Shown in pieces: positions 1-6,701 of a stretch of DNA of 13,165 bases (its first letter is position 1; the number at the start of each line of letters is the position of its first letter). The DNA lies in assembly GCA_028868395.1 (NCBI GenBank), contig JAGWUO010000007.1:1-13165 (forward strand), in the 5' to 3' direction. A program made the position numbers and the translations under genes. The notes under the pieces are model-generated. The model was not told the origin of the DNA and did no database searches. It was given only the letters and a program-made list of their open reading frames with translations. This DNA comes from Cytophagales bacterium. Lineage in GTDB: Bacteria; Bacteroidota; Bacteroidia; Cytophagales; Spirosomataceae.

Positions 1-326
1 CGCTTGTCATAAGAGGTAAAAGTCCCATCCGGCTGAACGGCATAGAGCCGATTAAAGAAAGCATTTTGTTGTTTTACTTTTAGGGAACCTATGACTAAAG
101 CCTCTATTCGATTTGCTTGCAATTGCATCCACTGAAGTGCGGGGCCCTTGCCTATTTCAGCGCCATTAGGCGTCATAGAAAAGCCAGTGGCAAACATTTC
201 GGGCAAAACAATCACATCTGTTTTACCTGCTAAGTCGGATAATTTTTCCTCTAAAGCCGCACAATTAGCAGCAGGATCTTCCCACACTAAATCAGATTGA
301 ACCAAGCTTACCCGTAGATTCGCCAT
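1..326 (-). CDS. yafV: Omega-amidase, nitrilase superfamily (YafV/Nit2 type), 3' end outside window
   Basis: Partial gene: the first 108 codons are present and the rest lies beyond base 1. The translation starts MANLRVSLVQSDLVWEDPAAN, close to E. coli YafV. The nitrilase catalytic Glu is E43 in VIVLPEMFATGF, and the catalytic Lys is K108 in TSYDKR, right at the window edge. The Cys nucleophile should lie outside. The family hydrolyses omega-amides such as alpha-ketoglutaramate or alpha-ketosuccinamate in the cytoplasm, as repair or salvage of transamination by-products. The ATG at 324-326 is the only good start and lies 12 nt after the DUF4270 stop on the same strand, so it is probably co-transcribed with that gene. 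Family assignment is firm; the exact substrate is inferred. Confidence 0.9.
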   Translation of the reverse strand, partial: MANLRVSLVQSDLVWEDPAANCAALEEKLSDLAGKTDVIVLPEMFATGFSMTPNGAEIGKGPALQWMQLQANRIEALVIGSLKVKQQNAFFNRLYAVQPDGTFTSYDK

Positions 327-338
327 ATTTGCCGGTGT

Positions 339-1709
339 TTATTTGGCAATATAAGAATAATAGATTTTCAAACGAGCTTTCATCGCTTGCAAAGGCACGT
401 AACGTGCACTCTCATTTACGATTCTAGTGTTTCCTGAAGAATTAGAAGTCAACGCCGGAGTGATTAACCAGCCAGTATTCGCTTGCTTACCCACTAAGAT
501 TGACTGAATTGCCGTAGTGACATTAAACGTATATGATTTTGAACTCGGATTAATCGCAGAGGTAATCACACTAGAACCTCCTTCAGATAGCAAATATTTC
601 AAACCATAACTGTTACGGAGCGTACGGTTGGTCGCATTTGTTTCTACAATCGACAATTGCCCAATCGTTTGTTGTAAATCGATATTATCTGCGGCCGTTA
701 ATACTAACTCTGCCTTATTAACTGCCACATTGCGATTTCCTTTTAAATTAAGCAAATACGGAAATTCTACCTTTGTGGCTACTCCAGTACCCGCTTGAAT
801 GTAGGTAATACCACTTGTTGCGGATGAAGAAACGATGTTTCCTGGGTTTTGAAGGGCGGCTAAAGCACCTGATTTGGTCGACTTAATCTGGTTAAAACGA
901 GCTAACAATTCAGGATAAAGCGCATTCGACAAACTAAAATAATAGTCCATGTAATACTTTAAAGTATCTCCTGGATTGTGAAAGTGCAAGGTCATCCGAG
1001 AATAACCTGGATTGAATCCAATCATAGCTCCTGATGTGGAACCAGAAGATTTAAACAACACACCCGGGAAATAATCTCTAAAACCTTTACCTCCAGCGGC
1101 GACTTTTGTATCTGCATATTTACTTAATAACTCACGACCAAAGGTATCCGACATCCGGAAACGCAAGGTATCATAACGAACAGAGTCTCCATTCATCGCT
1201 TTCGTACGAATTGGGCGAGGAGCAAAGGTGTATCGACCTAAGAGTGTCGCATCATTTCGGATGGAAGAATTAGCAAAATAATCCGTTCCCCTATTTAAAC
1301 TATCTAATAAACGATAAACACTAAGTGTTTGCGCTTTGGTCGTATCTCCTTGATAGCTTGAGTAAGCTAAACGCAAGGTTAACGAATCATACACAGAGGT
1401 AGCTTTCGCAAAAAGGGTGTCAATGTTCGACACCTGTGTATAAACCGCTGATTCAGCTAAACCTAAAACAGGATGATTAAATGACCCTACTAACAAGGTA
1501 CTAGGCGACCCTGTATAAATAGAATCAATCAAAACTGTAGATGATTTAATGGTAATGGTATCAGAATAATTCAATCCCACCTCCACACTAAACAAATCGT
1601 CTCCAATTTCTTTAGGTGTATCACAAGATGCAAGGAATAAGGAAAGAATTCCTACCCATTTAATTGCCGGACATTTCCAAGTACGTTTTTTCGAAGAAAT
1701 CGAGGTCAT
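339..1709 (-). CDS. DUF4270 family lipoprotein
   Basis: Predicted exported lipoprotein of 456 aa. From the ATG at 1707-1709 the protein has a basic n-region (KKR, residues 7-9), a hydrophobic run WVGILSLFLA (18-27) and a lipobox LASC (26-29), so lipidation at C29 is expected. The start of the mature part, with IGDDL, a DT-T strand pattern and GSFNHPVLGLAES, resembles the Bacteroidota DUF4270 family, whose function is unknown. The reading frame stays open upstream to an ATG at 1781, but that start would bury the signal peptide behind about 40 residues, so I prefer 1709. Even so the gene overlaps the 3' end of the glgA-like gene by 50 nt in another frame, which indicates translational coupling. 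It precedes yafV by 12 nt. It is probably a periplasm- or surface-facing membrane-anchored protein; no enzymatic motif is visible. Confidence 0.85.
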   Translation of the reverse strand: MTSISSKKRTWKCPAIKWVGILSLFLASCDTPKEIGDDLFSVEVGLNYSDTITIKSSTVLIDSIYTGSPSTLLVGSFNHPVLGLAESAVYTQVSNIDTLFAKATSVYDSLTLRLAYSSYQGDTTKAQTLSVYRLLDSLNRGTDYFANSSIRNDATLLGRYTFAPRPIRTKAMNGDSVRYDTLRFRMSDTFGRELLSKYADTKVAAGGKGFRDYFPGVLFKSSGSTSGAMIGFNPGYSRMTLHFHNPGDTLKYYMDYYFSLSNALYPELLARFNQIKSTKSGALAALQNPGNIVSSSATSGITYIQAGTGVATKVEFPYLLNLKGNRNVAVNKAELVLTAADNIDLQQTIGQLSIVETNATNRTLRNSYGLKYLLSEGGSSVITSAINPSSKSYTFNVTTAIQSILVGKQANTGWLITPALTSNSSGNTRIVNESARYVPLQAMKARLKIYYSYIAK

Positions 1710-2469
1710 TGTCGGCAATGTTTTGAGAGGTTTTATGTTGATATTCATCAATAATCGTTTGAATACGGCTATTATCCGCATTTACTAAAGAAACTATTTT
1801 GTCCGCATACTCTGCACCTATCTTGATAAATGCTTCGTAATTTCCACCTACTAAGCTACCTAAATGTGCTTCGTCTAAATCTCCAATCTTCACTTTTTCG
1901 ATCAAATCGTCTGATTCAAACGTAAAATCAAAAGCAGAATTGTGTGGAGAGAAAATAGTTTTCGAATCCTTGTAAATTGGGTGATTTTGGTAATGCGTCG
2001 AAATATACAAAGGCACTAAACTAGACATCCAATCATTGCAATGAATGATATCAGGAGCCCAACCTAACTTCACGACCGTCTCTAAAGCTCCTTTGCAGAA
2101 GAAAATAGCACGCTCGTGATTATCTGGGTAAAATGCGCCTTCTTTGTCAGTTAACACATATTTACGTTGGTAATAATCTTCGTTATCGATGAAGTATACT
2201 TGTAATTTCGCAGCTGGAATACTGGCTACTTTAATGGTCAAAGGCTTTTCTTCCTCACCCATTGGAATGGTAATACCTGAAAGACGAACCACTTCGTGCA
2301 ATCGGTTTTTACGCTCATTGATCGAACCGAATCGAGGCACTAAAATTCTAATTTCCATACCTCTTTCCTGCATTGCAGTAGGAAGAGCGCGTACGAAATC
2401 AGCAATTTTTGACGTGTTTTGAAAAGGATCTACCTCACTTGAAACGTAAAGAATACGTAATTTGGCCAT
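1660..2469 (-). CDS. GlgA-like protein: GT5 N-terminal (starch synthase catalytic) domain only
   Basis: A 269-aa protein matching only the N-terminal Rossmann half of glycogen/starch synthases. Visible are LRILYVSSEVDPF (4-16), IRILVPRFG (40-48), IIHCNDWMSSLVPLY (141-155; HxxDW in true GlgA) and FSPHNSAFDF (173-182). The ADP-glucose-contacting KxGGL motif is replaced by QNTSKIADF (17-25). The C-terminal GT-B half with its catalytic Glu pair is absent, against about 480 aa in a full enzyme. This is not a broken gene here: the DUF4270 gene follows directly and overlaps its end. Similar stand-alone versions are usually annotated glycogen synthase in Cytophagales, but catalysis is doubtful; a binding or regulatory role is equally possible. 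It has its own -7 box at 2512-2519. Confidence 0.85.
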   Translation of the reverse strand: MAKLRILYVSSEVDPFQNTSKIADFVRALPTAMQERGMEIRILVPRFGSINERKNRLHEVVRLSGITIPMGEEEKPLTIKVASIPAAKLQVYFIDNEDYYQRKYVLTDKEGAFYPDNHERAIFFCKGALETVVKLGWAPDIIHCNDWMSSLVPLYISTHYQNHPIYKDSKTIFSPHNSAFDFTFESDDLIEKVKIGDLDEAHLGSLVGGNYEAFIKIGAEYADKIVSLVNADNSRIQTIIDEYQHKTSQNIADNDLDFFEKTYLEMSGN

Positions 2470-2485
2470 TCTAAATTGATTACTA

Positions 2486-2519
2486 GGGGCAAATTACCCC
2501 AAAAAACATTACAAAAATA
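2486..2519 (-). promoter_or_regulatory. Promoter -7 box and leader hairpin of the glgA-like gene
   Basis: On the minus strand, 2519-2512 reads TATTTTTG, a perfect match to the Bacteroidota -7 consensus TAnnTTTG. Transcription would start near 2507, giving a leader of about 38 nt. That leader contains GGGGU-AAUUU-GCCCC (2500-2486), a 5-bp hairpin with one G-U pair that ends 17 nt before the start codon. I see no clear -33 TTG. The hairpin could affect translation, but it is short. Confidence 0.5.
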
Positions 2520-2565
2520 CAAAAAAATAATCGGATTATCACCATCATTATACAATGAAAGGTCT

Positions 2566-2573
2566 TTAATTTG
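2566..2573 (+). promoter_or_regulatory. Weak -7 box for the YbhN-rfaE2-YugP operon
   Basis: TTAATTTG differs from TAnnTTTG at one position and lies 20 nt before the ATG at 2594. It is the best candidate in the 124-nt divergent spacer. The 2520-2560 stretch between it and the opposing glgA-like -7 box is A/T-rich without other clear signals. Confidence 0.3.
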
Positions 2574-2593
2574 CCTTCTGATTAAAGAACCAA

Positions 2594-3577
2594 ATGCTAA
2601 AATCAATCCTAAAATACCTTATATCTAGTTTATTGGCAGTAGGCCTATTGTATTGGGCTTTTTCCAAAAGCCAATTGCATTGGAATGATATCCTAACCAC
2701 CTTCCATCAAGCTGATTATAATTGGGTGGCCGTGTCAGTAGTCATTTCCATCCTTTCGCATCTTTTGCGTGCGCTTCGTTGGGAGCAACTTTTAAGCGCT
2801 TTAAACTATCAACCAGGAACTGTACGTACTTTTTCCGCCGTATTAATCGGCTATTTTGCTAATTTTCTAGTACCCCGCTTAGGTGAAGTTTCTCGTTGCG
2901 GGTCTTTGCAAAAAACGGCAGAAATTCCCTTTGAGGAATCTTTTGGCACCGTAATCACCGAAAGAATCGTGGATCTATTAAGCCTAATAGTGCTCGTGGG
3001 GATCACATTTCTAGTGGAGTGGGAACCCTTGCAAAATAGCCTGTTCCCGACCCTTCATTTACCTTCAGGTACGTTAATTATCACAGCCTCTATCCTCGGT
3101 TTAATCGGTTTAGGAGTTTTATGGAAGTTTAAAGATTTACTCCAAAACATTGGCGCCGAATCGAAAGTGGGAAAAATGATCCTCGGATGGGTCGCTGGAA
3201 TCGGAAGCATTCGGCACTTAGCTCAACCTGGCAAATTCATCAGCTATAGTGTGGGCATTTGGTTGTGCTATTATTTGAGCACCTATACCTTGTTTCTCGC
3301 CTTCCCTATCAGTGAAAACTTAGGTATGAGTGCAGCATTAACTGTTTTAGTGATGGGAACTTTTGGGATGGCAACACCTACCCAAGGGGGAATTGGGGCA
3401 TACCACAGCTTGGTTGCGTCAGCATTTGTATTTTACTCCTTATCCTACAAAGATGGCTTTATGCTCGCTACCTTTTTTCACGGAACTCAAATGATTACCC
3501 TGTTGTTATTGGGTGGATTTAGTTTTATTTTAACCTTATTTTTACCCAAAATTAGCGCACGTGTCGAACAGAACTGA
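2594..3577 (+). CDS. YbhN/LPG-synthase-TM family flippase-like membrane protein
   Basis: A 327-aa polytopic inner-membrane protein of the lysylphosphatidylglycerol synthase TM region family (UPF0104/YbhN). Hydrophobic segments begin at about residues 7, 45, 78, 125, 160, 217, 245 and 297. Family motifs are RLGEVSR (95-101), ERIVDL (123-128) and PTQGGIGAYH (262-271). There is no aminoacyl-transferase domain, so it is not a full MprF. Members have been linked to lipid or glycan precursor flipping or to lipid transport to the outer membrane; the substrate cannot be read from sequence. It is the first gene of a tight operon and overlaps rfaE2 by 17 nt, so a role in envelope glycan or lipid biogenesis is a reasonable inference. 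Confidence 0.85.
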   Translation: MLKSILKYLISSLLAVGLLYWAFSKSQLHWNDILTTFHQADYNWVAVSVVISILSHLLRALRWEQLLSALNYQPGTVRTFSAVLIGYFANFLVPRLGEVSRCGSLQKTAEIPFEESFGTVITERIVDLLSLIVLVGITFLVEWEPLQNSLFPTLHLPSGTLIITASILGLIGLGVLWKFKDLLQNIGAESKVGKMILGWVAGIGSIRHLAQPGKFISYSVGIWLCYYLSTYTLFLAFPISENLGMSAALTVLVMGTFGMATPTQGGIGAYHSLVASAFVFYSLSYKDGFMLATFFHGTQMITLLLLGGFSFILTLFLPKISARVEQN

Positions 3578-4046
3578 AGATAAAATTGTCACATTAGCCC
3601 AAGGAATCGAACTTCGCAAGCAATGGAAAGCGAACGGAGAGAAAGTCGTTTTCACGAACGGTTGCTTCGACATTCTGCATCTAGGCCATGTGGATTACCT
3701 AGAAAAATCGAGCGAATTTGGCACACGACTGATCGTGGCTGTTAACTCGGATGCATCGGTTCGGACCCTAGAAAAGGGAGTCGAAAGACCGGTGAATTCG
3801 GAATATGCTAGAGCTCGATTGATCGCTGCGTTGGGTTTTGTTTCGATGGTCATCATTTTTGGAGAGTCGACCCCTTTGGAACTCATTCAATCCCTCAGCC
3901 CAGACGTCCTCGTAAAGGGTGATGATTATACCATTGAGACGATTGTGGGGGCCAAAGAAGTGATAGCAGCCGGCGGCGAAGTAAAAACCATCGCCCTAGT
4001 GCCAGATTATTCCACTACTAAAATCATTCAAAAACTTAAACAATAA
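3561..4046 (+). CDS. rfaE2: D-glycero-beta-D-manno-heptose 1-phosphate adenylyltransferase (stand-alone RfaE2)
   Basis: A 161-aa cytidylyltransferase-like nucleotidyltransferase equal to the C-terminal half of bifunctional HldE. Motifs: VVFTNGCFDILHLGHVDYL (29-47) with the nucleotide-binding HxGH at 40-43, VNSDASVR (61-68), KGDDY (119-123) and STTKIIQKL (151-159), the counterpart of the ISSTxI signature. It transfers AMP from ATP to heptose 1-phosphate, giving ADP-heptose for LPS core or other heptose-containing surface glycans. The kinase half (RfaE1) is not in this window and should be encoded elsewhere, as is usual for split HldE. The gene starts inside the end of the YbhN-like gene (17-nt overlap) and ends 5 nt before the next start, so it is translationally coupled on both sides. 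Confidence 0.93.
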   Translation: MSNRTEDKIVTLAQGIELRKQWKANGEKVVFTNGCFDILHLGHVDYLEKSSEFGTRLIVAVNSDASVRTLEKGVERPVNSEYARARLIAALGFVSMVIIFGESTPLELIQSLSPDVLVKGDDYTIETIVGAKEVIAAGGEVKTIALVPDYSTTKIIQKLKQ

Positions 4047-4051
4047 AAACT

Positions 4052-4732
4052 ATGTATTTCATTGCCATCATTTTCGGAGTCGCAGGTATGCTTATCTCTT
4101 GGCGACTAAAATCAAAGTTCAAAACCTATTCCCAAACCCCATTACAAAGCAATTTGTCTGGCCAAGAAATCGCTCAGCAAATGCTCGCTGACCACGGCAT
4201 CTCAGATGTACGCATCATTTCAGTAGAGGGTCAACTAACGGACCACTACAATCCGGCTGACAAGACCGTTAATTTAAGTAATGATGTGTATTACGGTCGT
4301 AATGCAGCCGCGGCGGCAGTAGCTGCCCACGAATGCGGGCACGCCGTTCAGCATGCTAGAGCTTATGCTTTCTTACAATTCCGTAGCGCCATGGTTCCCA
4401 TGTTGAGCATTGCCAATGGATTCATGCCTATCTTATTGATGATTGGAATGATGATTCTGTATTCAACAGGAAATAGTACTTTGTTAGCTTTAGGAGTTGC
4501 CTTATTTGCTATGGCTACTTTATTCAGCTTTGTAACTCTTCCAGTTGAATTCGACGCTTCCAATAGAGCCTTGAATTGGATCAAAGAAAAGGGAATCGTT
4601 ACTCCGGCTGAATACGCCTTGTCTAAAGATGCGCTTTGGTGGGCAGCAATGACGTATGTCGTAGCCGCGCTGGGTATGTTAGCGCAATTGCTGTATTATT
4701 TGAATTTGTTGAATGGAAGACGAAATGACTAG
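4052..4732 (+). CDS. YugP-type membrane-embedded neutral zinc metallopeptidase
   Basis: A 226-aa membrane protein of the Zn_peptidase_2 (YugP) family at its usual length. An N-terminal TM segment (2-17) is followed by a soluble part with the zinc-binding HExxH as HECGH (93-97) inside AAHECGHAVQHA, then TM segments at about 113-136, 143-162 and 197-218. LPVEFDAS (163-170) is the conserved downstream motif that may provide the third zinc ligand. The DHYNP and VNLSNDVYYG stretches (64-82) are also typical. The substrate is unknown; envelope protein quality control is an inference. It is the last gene of the operon and is followed by a strong terminator. Confidence 0.9.
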   Translation: MYFIAIIFGVAGMLISWRLKSKFKTYSQTPLQSNLSGQEIAQQMLADHGISDVRIISVEGQLTDHYNPADKTVNLSNDVYYGRNAAAAAVAAHECGHAVQHARAYAFLQFRSAMVPMLSIANGFMPILLMIGMMILYSTGNSTLLALGVALFAMATLFSFVTLPVEFDASNRALNWIKEKGIVTPAEYALSKDALWWAAMTYVVAALGMLAQLLYYLNLLNGRRND

Positions 4733-4743
4733 CGTCATTTCTT

Positions 4744-4893
4744 AAAGCATAAAGAATAAAGCACAAAGAATAAATATTGAATAAAAAAGGGGCTGAAGAT
4801 CAGCCCCTTTTTTATGTTTCAGAAAAATACATTTCACAAAACGTTGCGAAGCAACATCCATTATTATACTTTATTCTTTGTGCTCTATGCTTT
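4744..4893. repeat. Heptad-arm inverted-repeat element 1
   Basis: The left arm (4744-4771) is four contiguous heptads: AAAGCAT, AAAGAAT, AAAGCAC, AAAGAAT. The right arm (4866-4893), read on the minus strand from the outside in, is AAAGCAT, AGAGCAC, AAAGAAT, AAAGTAT. The arms are inverted relative to each other and enclose a terminator (4789-4807) and a small hairpin, GTTGC-GAA-GCAAC (4843-4855). The right arm begins at the stop codon of the APC transporter. The same layout recurs at 11849-11979, so this is a repeat family member. No ORF or transposase is inside. Confidence 0.8.
4783..4813. terminator. Bidirectional rho-independent terminator between YugP and APC genes
   Basis: An 8-bp stem GGGGCTGA/TCAGCCCC with loop AGA (4789-4807) is preceded by six A and followed by six T, so it can work on both strands. 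It lies between convergent genes, which fits a shared terminator. Confidence 0.93.
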
Positions 4894-6616
4894 AATTTAA
4901 ATGCTTAACATTTAACTTCGACTTCCGATAACTATACCCAAAATAAATCAACACCCCCGCCAAGCACCAGTACATAAAACGCTCCCAGTTCGTAGAACCC
5001 ATTTGAGTCATTAAATAGAGGTTAACTAATAAACCTAATACGGGGATTAAAGACAATTTCTTTGTTACACTGAAAAATGCAATGATTGCCCAAATGGCAA
5101 AGAATCCAAACATAATAAAGTGATCCGCTTTCGCTTCTCCAGTATACAAACCCTGTAACCAGTCACTCAGATTTACGCCTGAATAAGAAATTAGACCCAA
5201 TACTACGATCATAGAAATACCCACAGAGTAACTTGAGTTTATGTAGGGGATTTTGAACTTGGATTTCTTTTGATTTTCTGGGTCTAAGTCTAAGACTAAA
5301 ACCCCACCGCAAACTAAAACGAAGGCGAAAAGGGTTCCGATACTACTTAAATTAATCACCTCTTCTAGGTTAGCAAACAAGGCAGGCACACCGACTAAAA
5401 CGCCCGTCATAATCGTCGAGAACGATGGAGTACGGTATTTAGGGTGAATGCGGGAGAAGGCTTTTGGCAATAAACCATCGCGTGACATCGTCATCCAGAT
5501 ACGTGGCTGCCCTAATTGATACACTAAAAGTGCTGAAGTCAAGGCTATTACGGCACTCGCCGCTACGATTCCGGCTACTCCATTTAAGCCTACTTGCATG
5601 AACATATAGGCCAAAGGATCCTCAATCCCCGCTAAATTTTCTGACGGCACAATTCCCGTTAAAACCAAGGTAACTAATACGTAAAGAACCGTACAGATGA
5701 TCAAGGCATACATCATGGCTTTGGGAATATCCCGCTGCGGATTCTTGCACTCTTCTGCAGTGGTAGAAATCGAATCAAATCCGATATAAGCAAAACAAAC
5801 GGCCGCCACACTTTTCAAAACCCCTGAAATTCCATTAGGAGCAAAAGGAGTCCAGTTTTCTACTTGCACGTAAAATGCGCCCACCCCCACTACGATCATA
5901 ATGACCAATAGTTTCAATATCACCAGGATATTGTTCGTATTTTTTGACTCTTTAATTCCGATGTAGACCAAATAAGTAATAGCTACCGTAATCAGAAGTG
6001 CCGGAATATTAGCCACAAAATGCCAGCCGAAAATGGTAGGAGCCGATTGATAGGCCGTAAATCCTTCTCGTAGATTAACAGATAAAGCTTCAAAATTCTC
6101 GCCTGATGCTAAGGCAGAAGTCGTTTCAGCATAAGCTCTTTTTGCCGACAAATAATCCATTGTCATAAACTCTGGAACGTGAACGCCTAAACCTTCTAAT
6201 AAATCAACAAAGTATTTTGACCACGAAATAGCTACTGCGACGTTCGAAATGGCATATTCTAGGAGCAAATTCCATCCCAAAATCCAGGCAACTATCTCCC
6301 CCAAACTCGTGTAAGCATAGGTATAAGCACTACCAGAAATGGGTACAGTGGCTGCAAAACGGGCATAACAGAAGGCTGTAAACATACAGGCCATTGCCGT
6401 AAACACGAATAACATGGAAACGGCTGGTCCACCATTCGCAGAAGCCTGACCAATCGCCGAGAAGATACTGGCACCGATGATGGCTGCCACACCCATAAAG
6501 GTCAAATCGCGCACTCCCAGATTTCGATCCATCGAGTTCCCCTCAATGCTTTCAATCTCTAATTGATCTGAAATAATTTTATCGATGGATTTCTTGCGAA
6601 AAAAACTTGACCACAT
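4892..6616 (-). CDS. APC superfamily amino-acid permease (CAT/YfnA-like)
   Basis: A 574-aa inner-membrane transporter of the amino acid-polyamine-organocation family, cationic-amino-acid-transporter branch. A short cytoplasmic N-terminus (1-35) leads to TM1 with GASIFSAIG (48-56), the unwound substrate-backbone site (usually GxGIF). Also visible are GSAYTYAY (95-102), the TM6-region FAYIGFDSISTTAEECKNPQRDIP (275-298) and PRIWMTMSRDGLLP (371-384). About 12-14 TM segments fit its length. Residues about 145-195 form an unusually long loop before TM5. Substrate specificity cannot be read. It is transcribed alone from the -7 box at 6643-6650, divergent from the glycosyltransferase. The stop lies within the right arm of repeat element 1. 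Confidence 0.9.
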   Translation of the reverse strand: MWSSFFRKKSIDKIISDQLEIESIEGNSMDRNLGVRDLTFMGVAAIIGASIFSAIGQASANGGPAVSMLFVFTAMACMFTAFCYARFAATVPISGSAYTYAYTSLGEIVAWILGWNLLLEYAISNVAVAISWSKYFVDLLEGLGVHVPEFMTMDYLSAKRAYAETTSALASGENFEALSVNLREGFTAYQSAPTIFGWHFVANIPALLITVAITYLVYIGIKESKNTNNILVILKLLVIMIVVGVGAFYVQVENWTPFAPNGISGVLKSVAAVCFAYIGFDSISTTAEECKNPQRDIPKAMMYALIICTVLYVLVTLVLTGIVPSENLAGIEDPLAYMFMQVGLNGVAGIVAASAVIALTSALLVYQLGQPRIWMTMSRDGLLPKAFSRIHPKYRTPSFSTIMTGVLVGVPALFANLEEVINLSSIGTLFAFVLVCGGVLVLDLDPENQKKSKFKIPYINSSYSVGISMIVVLGLISYSGVNLSDWLQGLYTGEAKADHFIMFGFFAIWAIIAFFSVTKKLSLIPVLGLLVNLYLMTQMGSTNWERFMYWCLAGVLIYFGYSYRKSKLNVKHLN

Positions 6617-6642
6617 ACGGTTTTGGATTGTTAATGAAGTGA

Positions 6643-6650
6643 CAAAAATA
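6643..6650 (-). promoter_or_regulatory. -7 box of the APC transporter gene
   Basis: Minus-strand TATTTTTG matches TAnnTTTG exactly. It predicts a leader of about 22 nt before the ATG at 6616. No convincing -33 TTG is seen; the TCTTTC-T-GAAAGA palindrome (6653-6665) begins 3 nt upstream. Confidence 0.55.
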
Positions 6651-6652
6651 CA

Positions 6653-6665
6653 TCTTTCTGAAAGA
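6653..6665. promoter_or_regulatory. 13-nt palindrome between divergent promoters
   Basis: TCTTTC-T-GAAAGA is a perfect inverted repeat with 6-nt arms. It sits between the two divergent -7 boxes (6643-6650 minus, 6690-6697 plus), where a repressor or activator could influence both genes. This is a candidate operator only; no regulator is adjacent. Confidence 0.3.
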
Positions 6666-6689
6666 AATTCTAATTTGATTGATTTCGAT

Positions 6690-6697
6690 TACCTTTG
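6690..6697 (+). promoter_or_regulatory. -7 box of the glycosyltransferase gene
   Basis: TACCTTTG matches TAnnTTTG exactly and ends only 4 nt before the ATG at 6702. Transcription would start at or within a few bases of the start codon. It is also one reason to reject the longer in-frame start at 6585. Confidence 0.55.
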
Positions 6698-6701
6698 TGA
6701 C

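Noticed and set aside
1660..2469. GlgA-like gene as a frameshifted or truncated full-length glycogen synthase
   Set aside because: No remnant of the C-terminal GT-B half is found in any frame downstream; the DUF4270 gene follows immediately.
4744..4893. Heptad arms as CRISPR repeats or an insertion sequence
   Set aside because: Units are contiguous 7-mers without spacers, there is no cas gene or transposase, and the internal region is only about 90 nt.
6585..6701. Longer N-terminus for the glycosyltransferase
   Set aside because: The extra 39 residues overlap the APC gene start and the promoter region and precede the family start; the -7 box at 6690 fits the ATG at 6702.
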